This document shows, piece by piece, positions 61,920-64,000 of a DNA stretch of 64,000 nt. Each line of letters opens with the position of its first letter. Position 1 is the stretch's first letter. The notes under the pieces are model-generated. The model was not told where the DNA came from, made no database searches, and saw nothing but the letters and a program-made list of their open reading frames with translations. This DNA is from Mallotus nudiflorus (taxonomy: Eukaryota > Streptophyta > Magnoliopsida > Malpighiales > Euphorbiaceae). Location: assembly GCA_947683625.1 (NCBI GenBank), contig CANTUR010000642.1, positions 62,001 to 126,000 of the forward strand, given 5' to 3'. The translations under genes and the position numbers were made by a program.

Positions 61920-64000
61920 AATTGAGCGAACAATTTGTGCACATTTGCGCATGTTTGAACGCGAAATGTCAACTCCTCCAAATTTATGCACAAATGGTTC
62001 TAAATATGTTGTCAATAAACTCGTGCATTTGCATATTTCAAATATTACCAAGCACGCCTTATAGCTGGTTAGAATCATGAATACAATTGACATAATTAAA
62101 TGCACAATTTTTGCATGTTTGGGCACACAAATAGAACTCGTGCAAATTGCGCGCAAATGGTTTTGAAAATGTGATCCTAATGTTACAACTGCGTATTGAC
62201 CATCCTAAAATCATATTCCATCATTCCAAACTCATGAATCAAATTGATTGGACTGAATGCACAACTTGTGCACGTTTGCGCATGTTTGAACGCAAAACGT
62301 GAACTCGTCAAAATTTGTGCACAAATGGTTTTAAAGATGTTATCCATTGTTCCAACAGCATATTTACAATGCTAGGTACATATTCTAGCTTGTTAAAATC
62401 ATGAATACAATTGACATAATTAAATGCACAATTTGTGCGTGTTTCAACACAAAAATAGAACTCGTGCATATTGCGTGCAAATGGTTTTCAAAATGTGATC
62501 CCAATGTTACAATTGCGTATTGACCATCCTAAAATCATATTCCATCATTCTAAACTCACAAATCAAGTTGGTTTAGTTGAATGCACAATTTGCGCAAGTT
62601 TGAACGCAGAATGTGAGAGCTCGTCCAAATTCGTGCACAAATTGTTTTAAAGATGCTATCCAATGTTCCAATAGCATATTTACAAGACTAGGTACATATT
62701 CTGGCTTGTTAAAATCATGAATATGATTGACATAATTAAATATAGAATTTGCGCACATTTGTGCATGTTTGCGCACAAAAACAGAACTCGTGCAAATTGC
62801 GCGCAAATGGTTTTGAAAATGTGATTCCAATGTTAGAATTTGCAGATTGACCGTCCTAAAGCCATGTTCCACCATTCCAAACCCAAAAATCAAATCGATT
62901 TAATTGAGCGAACAATTTGTGCACATTTGCGCATGTTTGAACGCGAAATGTCAACTCCTCCAAATTTATGCACAAATGGTTCTAAATATGTTGTCAATAA
63001 ACTCGTGCATTTGCATATTTCAAATATTACCAAGCACGCCTTATAGCTGGTTAGAATCATGAATACAATTGACATAATTAAATGCACAATTTTTGCATGT
63101 TTGGGCACACAAATAGAACTCGTGCAAATTGCGCGCAAATGGTTTTGAAAATGTGATCCTAATGTTATAACTGCGTATTGACCATCCTAAAATCATATTC
63201 CATCATTCCAAACTCATGAATCAAATTGATTGGACTGAATGCGCAACTTGTGCACGTTTGCGCATGTTTGAACGCAAAACGTGAACTCGTCAAAATTTGT
63301 GCACAAATGGTTTTAAAGATGTTATCCATTGTTCCAACAGCATATTTACAATGCTAGGTACATATTCTAGATTGTTAAAATCATGAATACAATTGACATA
63401 ATTAAATGCACAATTTGTGCGTGTTTCAACACAAAAATAGAACTCGTGCATATTGCGTGCAAATGGTTTTCAAAATGTGATCCCAATGTTACAATTGCGT
63501 ATTGACCATCCTAAAATCATATTCCATCATTCTAAACTCACAAATCAAGTTGGTTTAGTTGAATGCACAATTTGCGCAAGTTTGAACGCAGAATGTGAGA
63601 GCTCGTCCAAATTCGTGCACAAATTGTTTTAAAGATGCTATCCAATGTTCCAATAGCATATTTACAAGACTAGGTACATATTCTGGCTTGTTAAAATCAT
63701 GAATATGATTGACATAATTAAATATAGAATTTGCGCACATTTGTGCATGTTTGCGCACAAAAACAGAACTCGTGCAAATTGTGTGCAAATGGTTTTGAAA
63801 ATGTGATTCCAATGTTAGAATTTGTAGATTGACCATCCTAAAGCCATGTTCCACCATTTCAAACCCAAAAATCAAATCGATTTAATTGAGCGAACAATTT
63901 GTGCACATTTGCGCATGTTTGAACGCGAAATGTCAACTCGTCCAAATTTGTGCACAAATGGTTCTAAATATGTTGTCAATAAACTCGTGCAATTGCATAT
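61915..64000. repeat. 982-bp satellite block S4
   Basis: The continuation of S3 after C, with unit starts at 62674 and 63656. Phase is preserved once C and its 5-bp duplication are removed. The array runs off the window. Confidence 0.97.

Overview
The window looks like plant nuclear heterochromatin, most likely centromeric or pericentromeric. It is AT-rich and has no single-copy host gene, rRNA, tRNA or prokaryotic feature. About 59% (roughly 37.8 kb) is one tandem satellite with a 982-bp unit. The rest is Ty3/gypsy LTR retrotransposons whose primer-binding sites match plant initiator-Met tRNA (TGGTATCAGAGC). The organism is probably a flowering plant; I cannot name the species.

Layout: 1-4578, 3' part of element A1 (gag-pol plus 3' LTR, cut by the window edge). 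4579-13838, satellite block S1. 13839-19246, element B on the minus strand, decayed and 3'-truncated, nested in the 5' LTR of A2. 19247-25520, element A2 (open gag-pol, 5' LTR remnant, full 3' LTR). 25521-27284, satellite S2. 27285-34144, element A3, complete with two LTRs and a TATTG target duplication but with a dead ORF. 34145-58804, satellite S3. 58805-61914, element C, a gag-only non-autonomous LTR element with a GATTT target duplication and an unusual inverted tail. 61915-64000, satellite S4.

The satellite is hierarchical. Six units of about 164 bp form three units of about 327 bp (339+327+316), and these form the 982-bp repeat. A 324-bp deletion, a three-unit (2946-bp) duplication and a haplotype switch record unequal exchange.

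Families A, B and C are related. All have an LTR that starts just after a polypurine tract lying inside the ORF, so the LTR encodes the protein's C-terminus. All carry the same 18-nt hairpin upstream of gag. C has B-type LTRs and leader around an unrelated gag, so it was probably mobilised by B-like proteins. A is a single-ORF Ty3/gypsy gag-pol with no recognisable chromodomain. Its sequence style, the LTR/pol overlap and its home in satellite suggest the CRM (centromeric) lineage, but that assignment is inference.
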